A DNA stretch of 64,000 nucleotides from Peptoniphilus genitalis (GCF_023614525.1 NZ_CP097885.1:866501-930500); one strand, 5' to 3'; positions 15,802 through 24,605 are shown, counted from the first letter of the stretch. Notes: generated by a model from the letters alone, not told the origin. Numbers and translations: made by a program.

Positions 15802-16710
15802 ATGACAATAAAAAATAAAATTGATTACAAGTATAGAATTGGTATGCGTACCCTTAAGACTGCTCTTGCAGTTGTCATTGGTCTCTACATTTCCTACCTC
15901 TTAGATTTGGACTCAGCCATCTTTGTATCCATAGCCGCAGTGTCAACTATGAAGCCTTCGATGTCTGAGTCCCTTGAGGACTTTAAGAAGAGACTCTTTA
16001 CCTGCGTCTTTGGAGTAATGGTGGGCTACTTCTTCTCAAAAATTTCTGTTGTGGAATATCTTGAGCCCCTAATAGCAGGTCTTGGAATCCTACTTACAAT
16101 TTACATCTTAGTAGTTGTGAAGATGAAGGACATGACTCAGTTATCCTGCATAGTTTTTGTGGCAAGTTTTTGCTCTAACTCCGACAAGTTTTATTACGCA
16201 ACAAACCGTATCATTGGTACTGTTATTGGTATCATAGTTGGAGTCTTGGTAAATTATTTTATATCCTCACCCAATGTCTGGGAAGATTTTATTCTTGCAG
16301 CGAGAAGCTGCTACAGGTCAAGCAACTTGGTCTTGAAACAAATTCTTTCTGGAGAAAAAATTGACCTAAGTGAATTTAATAGAGAACTTGCAAGTGCCAC
16401 AAAGCTCTACAAACTTTTGGAGAAGGAAGCTGACACCCCCTTCCAGTACAGATACAAAAAGATTTCACGTGAGAAGAGAATTATGTCTTTAATCGAAAGC
16501 ATTTCTGTTAGGCTTGAAGTCGTTGAAAATATGAATGCAGACCACTTTAGTTTTGAAGTCTCACAAGAAGCTCTAAAGAGATACGACCTAGAGGAAGAAT
16601 ATTCCTCCGACTTAGATGTGGAGGATAGGGTCTACAACTACCACATTGAATACATTTTAAAATACATGGACCAACTTAAGGAAGAAATCGAAAATATAAA
16701 GGTGAAATAA
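15802..16710 (+). CDS. Aromatic acid exporter (ArAE/FUSC-like) family protein
   Basis: 302 residues: about five or six N-terminal membrane helices (about residues 15-160), then a cytoplasmic helical domain (about 165-302). The segment GMRTLKTALAVVIGLYISYL followed by VSTMKPSMSESL and DFKKRLFTCVFGVMVGYFF is typical of the aromatic acid exporter group. Substrate unknown. The stop overlaps the start of the next gene by one base, so the two form a tight operon ending in a terminator. Confidence 0.82.
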   Translation: MTIKNKIDYKYRIGMRTLKTALAVVIGLYISYLLDLDSAIFVSIAAVSTMKPSMSESLEDFKKRLFTCVFGVMVGYFFSKISVVEYLEPLIAGLGILLTIYILVVVKMKDMTQLSCIVFVASFCSNSDKFYYATNRIIGTVIGIIVGVLVNYFISSPNVWEDFILAARSCYRSSNLVLKQILSGEKIDLSEFNRELASATKLYKLLEKEADTPFQYRYKKISREKRIMSLIESISVRLEVVENMNADHFSFEVSQEALKRYDLEEEYSSDLDVEDRVYNYHIEYILKYMDQLKEEIENIKVK

Positions 16711-18419
16711 TGAAAAAAGATAAAAAAGAAATTTTTGAAATAGCTAGAAAGCTTTTAAAAAAGTCTACAATTGGCTTTAGGAACTTCCTAAAAAGAGATG
16801 AATTCGCCCCCATGAGGGAAAACCCCTACATCATGGGTAGGAGTGACGAAGATCTTGCATCCTTTGTCTTATTTGACTTCCAAGACTTCTATCCAAATTC
16901 TGACAGAGTTCTTAGAAGTCTTTTAGAATCTCAGGGCCTTGATGAGTTTACTATAGAAAGAATGAAAAAAATCTTGAGGGACTCCTATGTTTCTCTCTTT
17001 AATATAGAAAAAAAAGATGACCACTACCTATTCTATGACTGCATCTTAGATGAATATATAGAAGTAGAACTTGATAAGGGGATTGAACTTTTCAAGAGCA
17101 CTAAGGGGCTTGTTAGGGTCTTTGGCGAAGAGGAGAGAAAGATGGTCCTCCAAGTTGTACAAATGATGGACGATAAATACTTCTTCGCCTTCCAAAGCAA
17201 TTTGAAAAATTTATTTGACCACATAGAAGAAGAGTTCGGTCCCTTTGAATTAAATAGGGGCTTTATAAAGAGGGACTTTTTAAATCTCCTTGCAGTCTAT
17301 GAAGTGACTTATGAAAACTTAAAGGAAGAGCCCGACCTAGACGACTATGCCTATTATGAGTTTGAAGAGCTCCTAGACTCCTTTGAGCCAGAGGACCTTA
17401 GGGTTGCACAGAACCTAGACTACTACAAAAAGTTATTCCCTGGCTCCAACGAAGATATAATAATAGGATTTATTATAAGATTGTTCTCGAAGATTTACTT
17501 CAATATTCTTGCAGAAGAAGGCAAATCCTTTGGAGACTATGATCTTGACTACAAAAGGATCTTCAAGGACCTAGCTGAGTCTGGCGAGTTTTTAAATCAA
17601 GAAGAGCTAGCAAATTCTATAGACTTCCTAATTATTTTCTACTCAAAACTTGCCCTACTTGGAAGACCTGTTAGATCAATGCTAAGTGATTTAAGAGATA
17701 TCCAAGAAAATATTTTTTATTATCTTGACCTCTTAAAGAATAGCCAAGATGGTTTCTATTACGATGACAACATTTTAAATATCTTGGCAAAAAATAAGAA
17801 GGCTGTCTTCTCTAACAAGTTCATAGAAAATTTCGACAACTTTATCGAGTTCTTGGATATGAATTATGTAAGTGTCTTAAAGTCTGGCGACCTTTCCCCT
17901 GCCAAGCTACGAGAGTTCGTTGACTCCCTTGGCATCAGACCTATAAAAGAGGTAAAAACCTATAAAAATTTCCACTTCCCCCTAATTGAACTCTATCTCA
18001 ACTTTATGATAAAGAAATACCTAACCCTAATAGAGGGAAAAGGCGAGAAGGAAGAAATCTATCTAACAGACACAGCAGACAACTACTTGGTCTTTGACGA
18101 CATTACAAAACTTGCAATCTGGATTGAAGCCTTAACTAATAAGAACTTCTTGAAGTCCTCCTTTGGCAAGAACTATGAAAAGTACAAGGCCTTTGTCATA
18201 GAATTGATAAAAGACCTAGCTGAAGACAAGACCGCGAGATTATATGAACGTGAATTTAAAAGCTTTGAGCTATCTCTAATAACTATACTCGAAGACCTTG
18301 GCATTATAAGAGGAGAAATCGCAGAAATAAAAATTACAAACTTTGGAAGAGACATCTACGACTACTTCAGGACTGAAGAAGCAAACTCCAACAACGTCAT
18401 AGAAGTTGACTTCAAATAA
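16710..18419 (+). CDS. Large hypothetical protein coupled to the ArAE exporter
   Basis: I do not recognise this 569-residue protein. It is cytoplasmic by sequence (no signal peptide or membrane helix), highly charged, and appears wholly alpha-helical with many aromatic-acidic clusters such as DLDDYAYYEFEELLDSF. No nucleotide-binding or metal motif is evident. The start TAATGA overlaps the exporter stop, and codon use matches its neighbours, so it is clearly expressed with the exporter. A partner, assembly or regulatory role for the exporter is only inferred from coupling. Confidence 0.7.
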   Translation: MKKDKKEIFEIARKLLKKSTIGFRNFLKRDEFAPMRENPYIMGRSDEDLASFVLFDFQDFYPNSDRVLRSLLESQGLDEFTIERMKKILRDSYVSLFNIEKKDDHYLFYDCILDEYIEVELDKGIELFKSTKGLVRVFGEEERKMVLQVVQMMDDKYFFAFQSNLKNLFDHIEEEFGPFELNRGFIKRDFLNLLAVYEVTYENLKEEPDLDDYAYYEFEELLDSFEPEDLRVAQNLDYYKKLFPGSNEDIIIGFIIRLFSKIYFNILAEEGKSFGDYDLDYKRIFKDLAESGEFLNQEELANSIDFLIIFYSKLALLGRPVRSMLSDLRDIQENIFYYLDLLKNSQDGFYYDDNILNILAKNKKAVFSNKFIENFDNFIEFLDMNYVSVLKSGDLSPAKLREFVDSLGIRPIKEVKTYKNFHFPLIELYLNFMIKKYLTLIEGKGEKEEIYLTDTADNYLVFDDITKLAIWIEALTNKNFLKSSFGKNYEKYKAFVIELIKDLAEDKTARLYEREFKSFELSLITILEDLGIIRGEIAEIKITNFGRDIYDYFRTEEANSNNVIEVDFK

Positions 18420-18427
18420 TAAATTTA

Positions 18428-18451
18428 GACCTGGTTAGCCAGGTCTTTTTT
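18428..18451 (+). terminator. Terminator of the ArAE operon
   Basis: GACCTGG-TTAG-CCAGGTC stem followed by TTTTTT. Confidence 0.93.
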
Positions 18452-18557
18452 ATTGAACTCAATTCAACAGGTGATTTTTTTAAATAGTCAAACAAAAAAT
18501 TCTTTATATCCTTCTAAAGTGTTACAAATAAAAAGTTTCATAAAAACACAGAAAACC

Positions 18558-18585
18558 TTTACCTTAAATATTGCTATGCTATAAT
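18558..18585 (+). promoter_or_regulatory. Promoter of the YjiH-like gene
   Basis: TTTACC (18558-18563), 16-base spacer, TATAAT (18580-18585), about 55 bases before the ATG. Confidence 0.6.
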
Positions 18586-18640
18586 AAAGTAAAAGGATAG
18601 TTGTTTGATAAACTTTTATTATTTTAAAGGAGGAATAATA

Positions 18641-19948
18641 ATGGAAACTAAAAAATTTAATTCGAAGGACATCTTGATGTTCGTTTTATATGCACTATTT
18701 GGAATTTTCATGTTCTTCGTGCCAATTAAAATTGGAGAGGCTAACACCATCCCTATTGACCACTTAACATCTTTTGTTAAGAAGGCACCAAATTATAATT
18801 TAATCTTTGGAGTTTTCATGGTAATAGCTGGCATAGTTTATGCAATTAAGACAAAGTCATGGGAAAAAAGTAAACTTCACATGGTTTTCTTCGCACTAAA
18901 ATTAGTTGCCCTTGTCTTTGTGTTTATGTATTTAACAAATAAGGGACCAGCAAGAATATTTGACAAGGATATGCTTCCACTTATTTGGAATGGAATCATG
19001 GTATCTGTAACAACAATTGTGCCAATTGGTTCAGTCTTCCTTGCTTTCTTGACAGGCTTTGGACTTATGGAATTCATTGGAGTTTTCATGGAACCTGTAA
19101 TGAGACCAGTATTTAAAACACCTGGTAGATCAGCAGTAGATGCCGTTGCATCCTTCGTTGGTTCTTATTCATTAGCACTTTTAATCACAAACAGAGTTTA
19201 CATGGAAGACACTTACACAAAGAAGGAAGCTGCAATTATAGCAACAGGATTCTCAACAGTTTCTGCAACTTTTATGATTATCGTAGCAAAAACTCTTGAC
19301 CTAATGGATTACTGGCTAGCTTACTTCTGGATTACACTTATTGTTACTTTCTTAGTAACAGCAATCACAGCAAGAATCTTCCCACTTAACAAGAAGCCAC
19401 AAGAATATTATTCAGGCAAGGAATATGTACCAGAAGAAAAGAAAAAAGTTACTTTCGCTGATGCCCTTGATGCAGGTATGACAGCTTATAAAAACGCTGA
19501 CTCCCTAGGAAAGGTTATAAAAGACAACTTTATCGATGGTTTTAAAATGGCGCTTAACATCGCCCCATCTCTTCTTGGCGTGGGTATGATTGGACTTTTG
19601 CTTGCAGAGTACACTCCAATCTTTGACATCATCGGTTACATCTTCTATCCATTTACACTAATCACTAAGGTGGAAGAACCACTTATGGTTGCACAAGCAC
19701 TGGGAATGAGTATTGCAGAAATGCTTCTTCCAGCACCACTTGTAGCAGAAGCTGGCCTTGGTCTAATAACAAAAATGCTAGTTGCTATAGTTTCTGTATC
19801 AGAAATCCTATTCTTCTCAGCATCAATCCCTGTTATGATGGGAACAGAAATACCTCTAAAATTCTCAGATTACATTATCATCTGGATTGAAAGAGTTATT
19901 TTAAGTATAGTAATTTCAATGCCAATACTTTATCTAGTATTTAGATAA
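18641..19948 (+). CDS. YjiH-like nucleoside-recognition (Gate) domain membrane protein
   Basis: 435-residue polytopic membrane protein with about 10-11 hydrophobic segments. A Gate/nucleoside-recognition core is visible around PVMRPVFKTPGRSAVDAVASF, and a second half-repeat lies near APSLLGVGMIGLLLAEYTP. It belongs to the YjiH-type family often found with amino-acid or dipeptide catabolic genes; substrate unknown. The ATG at 18641 is chosen for the AAAGGAGG at 18626-18633; the frame is open 12 codons further upstream but without a ribosome-binding site. Flanked by its own promoter and terminator. Confidence 0.83.
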   Translation: METKKFNSKDILMFVLYALFGIFMFFVPIKIGEANTIPIDHLTSFVKKAPNYNLIFGVFMVIAGIVYAIKTKSWEKSKLHMVFFALKLVALVFVFMYLTNKGPARIFDKDMLPLIWNGIMVSVTTIVPIGSVFLAFLTGFGLMEFIGVFMEPVMRPVFKTPGRSAVDAVASFVGSYSLALLITNRVYMEDTYTKKEAAIIATGFSTVSATFMIIVAKTLDLMDYWLAYFWITLIVTFLVTAITARIFPLNKKPQEYYSGKEYVPEEKKKVTFADALDAGMTAYKNADSLGKVIKDNFIDGFKMALNIAPSLLGVGMIGLLLAEYTPIFDIIGYIFYPFTLITKVEEPLMVAQALGMSIAEMLLPAPLVAEAGLGLITKMLVAIVSVSEILFFSASIPVMMGTEIPLKFSDYIIIWIERVILSIVISMPILYLVFR

Positions 19949-19972
19949 TTTCTTTAATAAAATAATAGAAAT

Positions 19973-19997
19973 GAGGGGCCCATGAGGTCCCTTTTTT
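19973..19997 (+). terminator. Terminator of the YjiH-like gene
   Basis: GGGGCC-CATGA-GGTCCC stem (one G-U) followed by TTTTTTATTT. Confidence 0.85.
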
Positions 19998-20051
19998 ATT
20001 TGTCTTTACAGAGAGTTTACAAACTCTTGTTATCATTAACTTGGTGATAGT

Positions 20052-20300
20052 ATGAAATTTTTATTCCTAACAAAATCAATAATTTATATTAGCTTAGAAT
20101 TTTTATTTGCCTATAAGTTAGAAAAATAAAATAATTTAAATCGAAAATATTTCTATCTCTTGGCAAGTTCTATAATAATCTTTGAAATAATAAAAATAAA
20201 AAATTATAATTTTGACTTTTGGGACAGGCAAGCTCTTGGATTTTTGCTTGGATATTGTCTTTACTCCTGTATAAAAACTCAAAAAAAAAGACTAGCCTGA
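20052..20300 (+). pseudogene. Small membrane protein gene with an in-frame stop
   Basis: From the ATG at 20052 the frame reads MKFLFLTKSIIYISLEFLFA and meets TAA after 25 codons. The same frame then stays open for 57 more codons with two hydrophobic stretches (FYLLASSIIIFEIIKI and ALGFLLGYCLYSC) to TGA at 20300. Together they would make an approximately 82-residue, three-helix membrane protein. The end overlaps the arsC terminator on the other strand. It is probably a decayed gene; it could also be chance in AT-rich sequence. Confidence 0.4.
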
Positions 20301-20308
20301 ACTAGCCT
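20281..20308 (-). terminator. Terminator of the ars operon (near-copy of 22251-22278)
   Basis: Minus-strand AGGCTAG / CTAGTCT stem (one G-U) followed by nine T. The bases 20282-20310 match 22252-22280 with two differences. Confidence 0.85.
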
Positions 20309-20312
20309 CTTA

Positions 20313-20726
20313 TTAAAAATTATATTTTCCCTCTAAAATATCTTCTCTTAAGATTTTTATATTCTTTTCTATTTTATCTATAACTATTTTAAAATCTTCA
20401 TCACTCTTCCCAGATGGGTCCTCTAATCCCCAATCCTCCTTATATTTCGCTTCTAAAAAAGGACAATATACTTCACAGCCCATTGTTATGGCAATATCAA
20501 TAGGTGGTAGCTTGTCAAGAGTTTTAGACTTTTGACTTATTTCCATGTCAATATTATAAATTTCCTTCATCAACCTAGTTGCATCTTCATTTATTTTATC
20601 CTTTGTTTCTGTGCCAGCAGAATAAGATTCAAAAACATCTCCTGCCAAAAGCTTTCCTAGTGCTTCTGCAATTTGACTCCTGCAAGAGTTGTGGACACAA
20701 ATAAAAGCAACTTTTGCCTTCTTCAT
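20313..20726 (-). CDS. arsC: Arsenate reductase, thioredoxin-coupled type
   Basis: 137 residues with the low-molecular-weight phosphatase fold. The P-loop is C10-VHNSC-R16 and the redox shuttle cysteines are C84 and C88 in MGCEVYCPF, followed by WGLEDPSGK. It reduces arsenate to arsenite using thioredoxin. The ATG at 20726 follows GGAGGGGAG; an upstream in-frame start would lie within that Shine-Dalgarno. It is the third gene of arsR-acr3-arsC and ends at a terminator. Confidence 0.93.
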   Translation of the reverse strand: MKKAKVAFICVHNSCRSQIAEALGKLLAGDVFESYSAGTETKDKINEDATRLMKEIYNIDMEISQKSKTLDKLPPIDIAITMGCEVYCPFLEAKYKEDWGLEDPSGKSDEDFKIVIDKIEKNIKILREDILEGKYNF

Positions 20727-20777
20727 TTTACTCCCCTCCAAATGCTTATAAATAATTTTTAAATAATCTTATAACTT

Positions 20778-21818
20778 TTAAGGAAAAAATTTCCTAGTAT
20801 TATTTGCAACATTAACAAGAAATAACATGACAGGAACCTCTGTCAGAACCCCAACAGTGCATGCAAGAGATGCCGCTGAACCTACACCAAATAGTGCAAC
20901 AGCAACTGCCACCGCTAACTCAAAAAAGTTTGAAGCTCCAATTAATCCCGCAGGTGCAGCTATCTTAAAAGGTAATTTTAAGAATTTAGATGCTAAATAA
21001 GCAATTGTAAATATAAAAATTGTCTGCAATATTAAAGGTATCCCAATTAAAATAATGTGAACTGGGTTTTCAACAATTACATCTGCTTGAGAAGAAAAAA
21101 TTAGGACAAGTGTAAGTAGGAGACCAATAGTTGTTATTCCGTCAAATTTATTGACAAATTCTTCTTCAAAATAATCTTTTCCTTTTTTCCCTACAACGTA
21201 TTTTCTTGTAACAACACCTGCAAGTAAGGGCACTGCAACAAATAGCAAGACACTTACAAGCAAGGTCTTATAGGGAACAATTACATTAGAAACTCCAAGC
21301 AAAAATTTCACTATAGGAATAAATGCAACAAGTATAATTAAATCATTTGTGGCAACTTGCACAACAGTGTAGGCTGGGTCTCCCTTAGTAAGGGTGCTCC
21401 AAACGAATACCATGGCAGTACATGGGGCTGCCCCAAGCAAAACTGCTCCAGCAAGATAGTCCTTGGCAAGATCTTCTGGAATCAAATTTTTAAATATTAT
21501 AAAGAAAAATAAGTAAGAAATCCCAAACATAGTAAAGGGTTTAATAAGCCAATTAGTAACCCATGTTACAAATAAACCTTTGGGGTTTTTCCCAACTTCT
21601 TTTATACTTTCAAAATCTACCTTTATCATCATGGGATAAATCATTATCCAAATAAGGATTGCTATGGGAACAGAAATACCCTCAACTTGTAGACTGGATA
21701 CAAAGCTTGTCATTTGCGGAAAAAATTTCCCCAAAAAAATCCCAACTCCCATGCATAGCAATACCCATAAGGTCAAATACCTTTGAAAAAAATTAATATC
21801 TTCTCTTTCTCTCTTCAT
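20778..21818 (-). CDS. acr3: Arsenite efflux permease Acr3
   Basis: 346-residue, ten-helix member of the BASS superfamily that expels arsenite. The conserved transport cysteine is C133 in LLGAAPCTAMVFVW, with the paired conserved region GLIGASNFFELAVAVAVALFG near the C-terminus. The ATG at 21818 has AGGGGGAAAG upstream; the frame is open further upstream into arsR but that extension lacks a ribosome-binding site. It is the middle gene of the ars operon. Confidence 0.93.
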   Translation of the reverse strand: MKREREDINFFQRYLTLWVLLCMGVGIFLGKFFPQMTSFVSSLQVEGISVPIAILIWIMIYPMMIKVDFESIKEVGKNPKGLFVTWVTNWLIKPFTMFGISYLFFFIIFKNLIPEDLAKDYLAGAVLLGAAPCTAMVFVWSTLTKGDPAYTVVQVATNDLIILVAFIPIVKFLLGVSNVIVPYKTLLVSVLLFVAVPLLAGVVTRKYVVGKKGKDYFEEEFVNKFDGITTIGLLLTLVLIFSSQADVIVENPVHIILIGIPLILQTIFIFTIAYLASKFLKLPFKIAAPAGLIGASNFFELAVAVAVALFGVGSAASLACTVGVLTEVPVMLFLVNVANNTRKFFP

Positions 21819-21844
21819 CTCTTTCCCCCTAATTTTTATAAAAA

Positions 21845-22165
21845 CTATTCTTGAGTCTTGCAAATACAATCTTCAGTATTTGTAGATATCTCATCAATAA
21901 AATTTTTTACATCCTTTAAACTATCTTCTTTAAGCTTGTAATAAATATTTTTCCCATCTCTTCTAGACTCTACAAAATTAGCTTCCTCCAACTTTTTCAT
22001 ATGACTTGAAAGAGTTGGCTGACTTATATGAAAATATTCTAAAATTTCGCAGGCACACAAGTCTCTACAAGACAAAAGGTCTATAATTTGAAGTCTCTTT
22101 GGTTCACACAAAATCTTTATTTTTTTAGAAAACTCAATATATTTATCCATATTTTCATTTAACAC
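21845..22165 (-). CDS. arsR: ArsR/SmtB-family arsenic-responsive repressor
   Basis: 106 residues, winged-helix. The arsenite-sensing cysteines are in the alpha-3 motif: C33, C37 and C39 in SCRDLCACEILE, followed by the recognition helix ISQPTLSSHMKKLEEA. A GTG start is used at 22165 with GGGAGG seven bases upstream. It is first in the operon and should repress at the dyad that covers its promoter, releasing on As(III). Confidence 0.93.
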   Translation of the reverse strand: MLNENMDKYIEFSKKIKILCEPKRLQIIDLLSCRDLCACEILEYFHISQPTLSSHMKKLEEANFVESRRDGKNIYYKLKEDSLKDVKNFIDEISTNTEDCICKTQE

Positions 22166-22183
22166 AAGCCCACCTCCCTAAAT

Positions 22184-22222
22184 ATTATACATAACACATT
22201 GATGTGTGTCTATGTGTTATGT
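22184..22222 (-). promoter_or_regulatory. ars promoter with overlapping ArsR operator
   Basis: Minus strand: TAGACA (22212-22207), 17-base spacer, TATAAT (22189-22184). Across it lie 11-bp perfect inverted repeats ACATAACACAT (22189-22199) and ATGTGTTATGT (22212-22222), with an inner ACACAT-TG-ATGTGT dyad. Binding there would block both promoter boxes. Confidence 0.82.
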
Positions 22223-22250
22223 AAAAAATAAAATTTTAAAAGCCTTTAAA

Positions 22251-22278
22251 TAAAAAAAAGACTAGCCTGAGCTAGTCT
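22251..22278 (-). terminator. Terminator of the stalk-domain secreted protein gene
   Basis: Minus-strand perfect 8-bp stem AGACTAGC-TCAG-GCTAGTCT followed by eight or more T. It is also duplicated after arsC at 20281-20308. Confidence 0.9.
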
Positions 22279-22303
22279 CTATAACTTAAATATTTTAGTA
22301 AGC

Positions 22304-23323
22304 TTAATCGTAATGCGTGTCAAGAGTCTTTAAAAGTTTTTCAATTTCACTCTTATCAGCCTTTATAAACTTTATCTTTTTAGGATGTGCCACAATATTC
22401 TTAACTTCCTTTAACATTTCAGGAGCAGTACCTTGATAGTGAAGTGGAAGCATAAAATAATTAAAAGTTCCATCGAAGTTTAAATAATAATCAAAGTGTT
22501 CAAGCCCTGCCATACATGGACCAGAATTAAGACCCAAGAGTTCTCTTTTAAACTTCTCGTCCTTTTCATAATCATCAAAGCCTGACATAGATTCACCTCT
22601 TTCAATTACACCTATTCCAAGACCATCCTTTCTAGGATTTAAATATGGATTCTTATTTAATTCAGGTTCAAAAAATTGTCCAGCTTTTGCAAAAGATAAC
22701 CAGGCAAGACATCCTTCAACCTCACCATTCTTGTATCCCTTGAAAACTTTTGAAGGCATTTCTCTCATTCTTTTTTCATAATTAGACTTTTCTTCATCAG
22801 ACTTACCTGCCATGTCCTTATTGTAAAGATAGTCAAGTCCAAGTGGGTCCAAGACTTCCTTCTTTTCTTCTTTTATCTTATTAGTGTCATAGCCTTCGCC
22901 AATTACAACAACCCTCTTGTCTTTGTCCCAGTCAACTCTTTCTCCAAAGGCTTCAGCAATTGCCCTTAGGGGCACAAAAGTCCTGTCGTCCTTGATGCGA
23001 GGTGCCACATCTAGCTTAATAGTGTTGCCATTTCCACCAGCAAAATTTTCTATTTCCTTCTTATCAATAGTTAAATAAAGAACACCGCCATAACCGTCAC
23101 TGATTTGCACGCTCCTGTTGGCTTCATCCCAAAGGACCTTCTTGCCAAGATTTTCTGAAATCACCCTAAGAGGCACCATAGTCCTCTCTTGATAAATGTA
23201 AGGAGCCACATCAGACTTGATAAGATTGCCCTTCATCCAAATCCTAATATTAGAATTTGCAGTGACAAAAGTTGGGATAGCAAGAGCCAAGATTGACGCT
23301 CCCAAAATAAATTTCTTCTTCAT
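22304..23323 (-). CDS. Secreted protein with copper-amine-oxidase-N-like stalk domain
   Basis: 339 residues. Signal peptide MKKKFILGASILALAIPTFVTA is followed by two half-repeats of the CuAO N-terminal-like domain (about residues 25-150), marked by RTMVPLRVISENLG...W and RTFVPLRAIAEAFGERVDW. The C-terminal ~180 residues are not recognised; they contain EHFDYYLNFDGTFNYFM. The stalk domain in this group is thought to mediate envelope attachment, not copper chemistry. No sortase motif is present. It is monocistronic with its own terminator. Confidence 0.8.
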   Translation of the reverse strand: MKKKFILGASILALAIPTFVTANSNIRIWMKGNLIKSDVAPYIYQERTMVPLRVISENLGKKVLWDEANRSVQISDGYGGVLYLTIDKKEIENFAGGNGNTIKLDVAPRIKDDRTFVPLRAIAEAFGERVDWDKDKRVVVIGEGYDTNKIKEEKKEVLDPLGLDYLYNKDMAGKSDEEKSNYEKRMREMPSKVFKGYKNGEVEGCLAWLSFAKAGQFFEPELNKNPYLNPRKDGLGIGVIERGESMSGFDDYEKDEKFKRELLGLNSGPCMAGLEHFDYYLNFDGTFNYFMLPLHYQGTAPEMLKEVKNIVAHPKKIKFIKADKSEIEKLLKTLDTHYD

Positions 23324-23448
23324 AAAATCCTCCTTATTTTAAAATTCTAAAATATTCCGCTAATATGTCTCTTTAGTATGATTATACATTAAATAAATTA
23401 AATTTAAATTAAAATCTAGGATTTAAAATTTCCGATTAAATATTTCCA

Positions 23449-23482
23449 ATAAAAAAACTGCTGGGTTACTACCCAACAGTTT
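23449..23482 (-). terminator. Terminator of rpsF-ssb-rpsR
   Basis: Minus-strand 12-bp stem AAACTGTTGGGT / ACCCAGCAGTTT (one G-U), loop AGTA, then TTTT. Confidence 0.9.
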
Positions 23483-23490
23483 AAATCATA

Positions 23491-23715
23491 TTAGTCAGCG
23501 CTATATGGAAGAAGTGCAATTTGTCTTGCTCTCTTGATAGCTACTGTCATTTCTCTTTGATGTTTAGCGTTTAAGCCAGTGATTCTTCTTGGAAGAATCT
23601 TTCCACGGTCAGAAATGTAATTTCTTAGTGTTTCAACATCTTTATAGTCAATTTTTTTAGTCTTATCTTTTTCAAAAGGATCTACTTTTTTCCTTCTGCC
23701 AAATCTTCTTTGCAT
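23491..23715 (-). CDS. rpsR: 30S ribosomal protein S18
   Basis: 74 residues, full length. Central RNA-binding region [30 protein letters not shown] is the S18 signature (here described in part); the C-terminus ends in ALLPYSAD. It lacks the zinc-type N-terminal cysteine. Third gene of the conserved rpsF-ssb-rpsR operon, 11 bp after ssb. Confidence 0.97.
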   Translation of the reverse strand: MQRRFGRRKKVDPFEKDKTKKIDYKDVETLRNYISDRGKILPRRITGLNAKHQREMTVAIKRARQIALLPYSAD

Positions 23716-23726
23716 TTTTACCCTCC

Positions 23727-24263
23727 TTAAAATGGAATATCGTCATTATCAACAGGGAAAAATCCATCGTCATCGTTATCGCTCTTTGAAAAATCATTTT
23801 CGTAAGCAGAATTTACTGGTCCTGGGCTAGCCATGCCAGCTTGATTGAATCCGCCTTGGTTTTGGAAGTTGTTTTGATTAAATCCAGCTTGGTTTTGGTT
23901 AAAGCCGCCTTGTGCTTGTCCCCCACCTTGGCTAGATCCAATAAATGTAAGATTATTTACTACAACGTCTGTTGTGTAAACTGTTCTTCCATCTCTTTCG
24001 TAACTTCCAGTTTGGATTCTACCTTCGATTCCAATTTGGCTGCCTTTTTTGTGATAGTTTGCTATAAGCTCAGCAGTAGCTCCAAAAGCTGTACAAGATA
24101 CAAAGTCAGCAGTTGGCTGATTGTTAGCTTGTGCTTCTTGTCTCTTTTGCTTGCTTAATCTTCTATCTACGGCAACTGTAAAACGACACATTGCTGTGCC
24201 AGTTTGTGCGTAACGAAGTTCGGGATCTCTCGCTAATCTTCCGATTAAACATACACTATTCAT
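23727..24263 (-). CDS. ssb: Single-stranded DNA-binding protein
   Basis: 178 residues. The OB-fold occupies about residues 1-110 ([28 protein letters not shown]). A Gly/Gln/Asn-rich linker (about 115-150) leads to the acidic C-terminal tip [10 protein letters not shown], which recruits replication and repair proteins. It lies between rpsF and rpsR as in most Firmicutes, so it is co-expressed with the ribosomal proteins. Confidence 0.97.
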   Translation of the reverse strand: MNSVCLIGRLARDPELRYAQTGTAMCRFTVAVDRRLSKQKRQEAQANNQPTADFVSCTAFGATAELIANYHKKGSQIGIEGRIQTGSYERDGRTVYTTDVVVNNLTFIGSSQGGGQAQGGFNQNQAGFNQNNFQNQGGFNQAGMASPGPVNSAYENDFSKSDNDDDGFFPVDNDDIPF

Positions 24264-24272
24264 AAAAACTCC

Positions 24273-24557
24273 TTAGTCTTCAACCTTGATAATCATTTGT
24301 CTCATTACTGGGTCCATGATTTTCGCTACTCTGTTGATTTCAACTATATCTTCTGCTTTTGTTTCGAATTCATAGAAAATATAGTAAGCTTCGTTTTTGT
24401 AGTCGATTGCGTAAGCTAGTTTTTTCATTCCCCATTCATCAATGTTATTGATTTTTCCGTCTTTTTCGATTACTTTTTTAAGTCTATCGAAGGAAGCATT
24501 TCTTTTTTCTTCTTCCACTTCAGGATAAAACATAATCACCGCTTCGTATTTATTCAT
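24273..24557 (-). CDS. rpsF: 30S ribosomal protein S6
   Basis: 94 residues, full length, starting MNKYEAVIMFYPEVEEE and containing WGMKKLAYAIDYKNEAYYIF. It binds S18 on the 30S platform. It is the first gene of the operon, preceded by AGGAGGTG within the S6:S18 leader, which should feed back on its translation. Confidence 0.97.
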   Translation of the reverse strand: MNKYEAVIMFYPEVEEEKRNASFDRLKKVIEKDGKINNIDEWGMKKLAYAIDYKNEAYYIFYEFETKAEDIVEINRVAKIMDPVMRQMIIKVED

Positions 24558-24567
24558 ACTTTCACCT

Positions 24568-24605
24568 CCTTATGGTCTTCGGCATAGTATTTAAACTATG
24601 CAAGG
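24568..24605 (-). promoter_or_regulatory. S6:S18 autoregulatory leader
   Basis: Minus-strand RNA folds as an outer CCTT / AAGG helix enclosing a hairpin with stem GCATAGT / ACTATGC. The CCG triplet (24582-24580) on the 3' side leads into a bulged AAGACC segment. This is the architecture of the known rpsF leader recognised by the S6-S18 complex. The outer AAGG is part of the ribosome-binding site, so folding would mask it. Confidence 0.78.
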
